The notes under the pieces were generated by a model, which had not been told where the DNA came from, did not search any database, and saw only the letters and a list, made by a program, of their open reading frames with translations. Positions 6,246-6,391 of a DNA stretch of 6,391 bases are shown one piece after another (position 1 is the stretch's first letter; each line of letters opens with the position of its first letter). The stretch comes from Phycisphaerae bacterium (lineage in GTDB: Bacteria > Planctomycetota > Phycisphaerae > UBA1845 > Fen-1342). The stretch covers positions 1 to 6,391 of the forward strand of contig JALHOX010000266.1 in the NCBI GenBank assembly GCA_022842805.1, read 5' to 3'. The position numbers and the translations under genes were made by a program.

Positions 6246-6391
6246 ATGTACGAGTTCAAGCTGCCCGACCTGGGCGAAGGCATCCACGAGGGTCAGATCG
6301 TCAACGTCCTCGTGAAGGAAGGCGAGCGGATCGAAGAATTTAAGCCGATGCTCGAGGTCGAGACCGACAAAGCCGCGGTCGAGATCCCTTC
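6246..6391 (+). CDS. 2-oxo acid dehydrogenase E2 component, N-terminal lipoyl domain (partial)
   Basis: The first 48 residues are visible before the window ends. The start ATG has GAGGTG five bases upstream. The sequence opens YEFKLPDLGEGIHEGQI and continues to VETDKAAVEIP, the classic lipoyl domain with the lipoylated lysine expected at K42 in the DKA turn. In E2 acyltransferases the swinging lipoyl arm carries the acyl group from E1 to CoA in the cytoplasm. The visible part cannot tell pyruvate, 2-oxoglutarate and branched-chain complexes apart, although DLGEGIHEG is common in pyruvate or branched-chain E2s. It has no evident link to the upstream kinase: a 135-base gap with its own candidate promoter separates them. 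A lipoyl domain fused to another partner, for example an E3, cannot be excluded. Confidence 0.88.
   Translation, partial: MYEFKLPDLGEGIHEGQIVNVLVKEGERIEEFKPMLEVETDKAAVEIP

Noticed and set aside
1..6391. CRISPR arrays, tRNA/rRNA genes, insertion sequences
   Set aside because: No regularly spaced repeats, tRNA-like folds, rRNA segments or transposase motifs were seen on reading both strands.

Overview
The window is high-GC bacterial DNA with long, tightly packed genes. Three traits point to the phylum Planctomycetota, possibly a Phycisphaerae-like or related uncultured lineage. They are an ECF sigma factor directly coupled to a membrane-anchored Ser/Thr kinase with a TPR tail, large secreted proteins of the 'NVGIGTTTP' repeat and collagen type, and a secreted thioredoxin-like protein with an MSQCPF signature. 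The taxonomic call is inference from gene content; no rRNA or other marker is present.

Left half (about 1-2876, minus strand): two genes transcribed right to left. The upstream one (2876 to 1053) encodes a 607-residue secreted surface protein. It has a signal peptide, a beta-rich N-terminal module, several NVGxGTTxP tail-fibre-like repeats, an uninterrupted 14-triplet collagen (Gly-X-Y) stretch, and a C-terminal cap holding all eight of its cysteines. After 78 bases with a hairpin and a strong ribosome binding site follows the second gene (974 to beyond base 1). This is an exported protein with a CPFA thioredoxin-like signature, cut off by the window edge. It is absent from simple closed-ORF lists because its stop codon lies outside the window.

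Centre (2877-3124): a divergent intergenic region of about 250 bases with a candidate promoter for the rightward genes, a small hairpin and a perfect 18-bp palindrome just before the sigma factor gene.

Right half (3125-6110, plus strand): an ECF sigma factor (206 aa) and a 796-aa Ser/Thr kinase. The kinase's only usable start, a TTG, lies inside the end of the sigma gene, so the two are probably translationally coupled and form one signalling unit. The kinase has a complete catalytic domain inside the cell, one membrane segment, and an extracytoplasmic TPR array. After 135 bases with a GC-rich fold and a candidate promoter, a new gene begins at 6246. It encodes the lipoyl domain of a 2-oxo acid dehydrogenase E2 subunit and runs off the right edge.

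Putting it together (inference): the kinase senses something outside the cytoplasm through its TPR domain and signals to the sigma factor. The divergent secreted collagen-like protein and its thiol-active neighbour are natural candidate targets. The E2 gene is a separate housekeeping metabolic unit.
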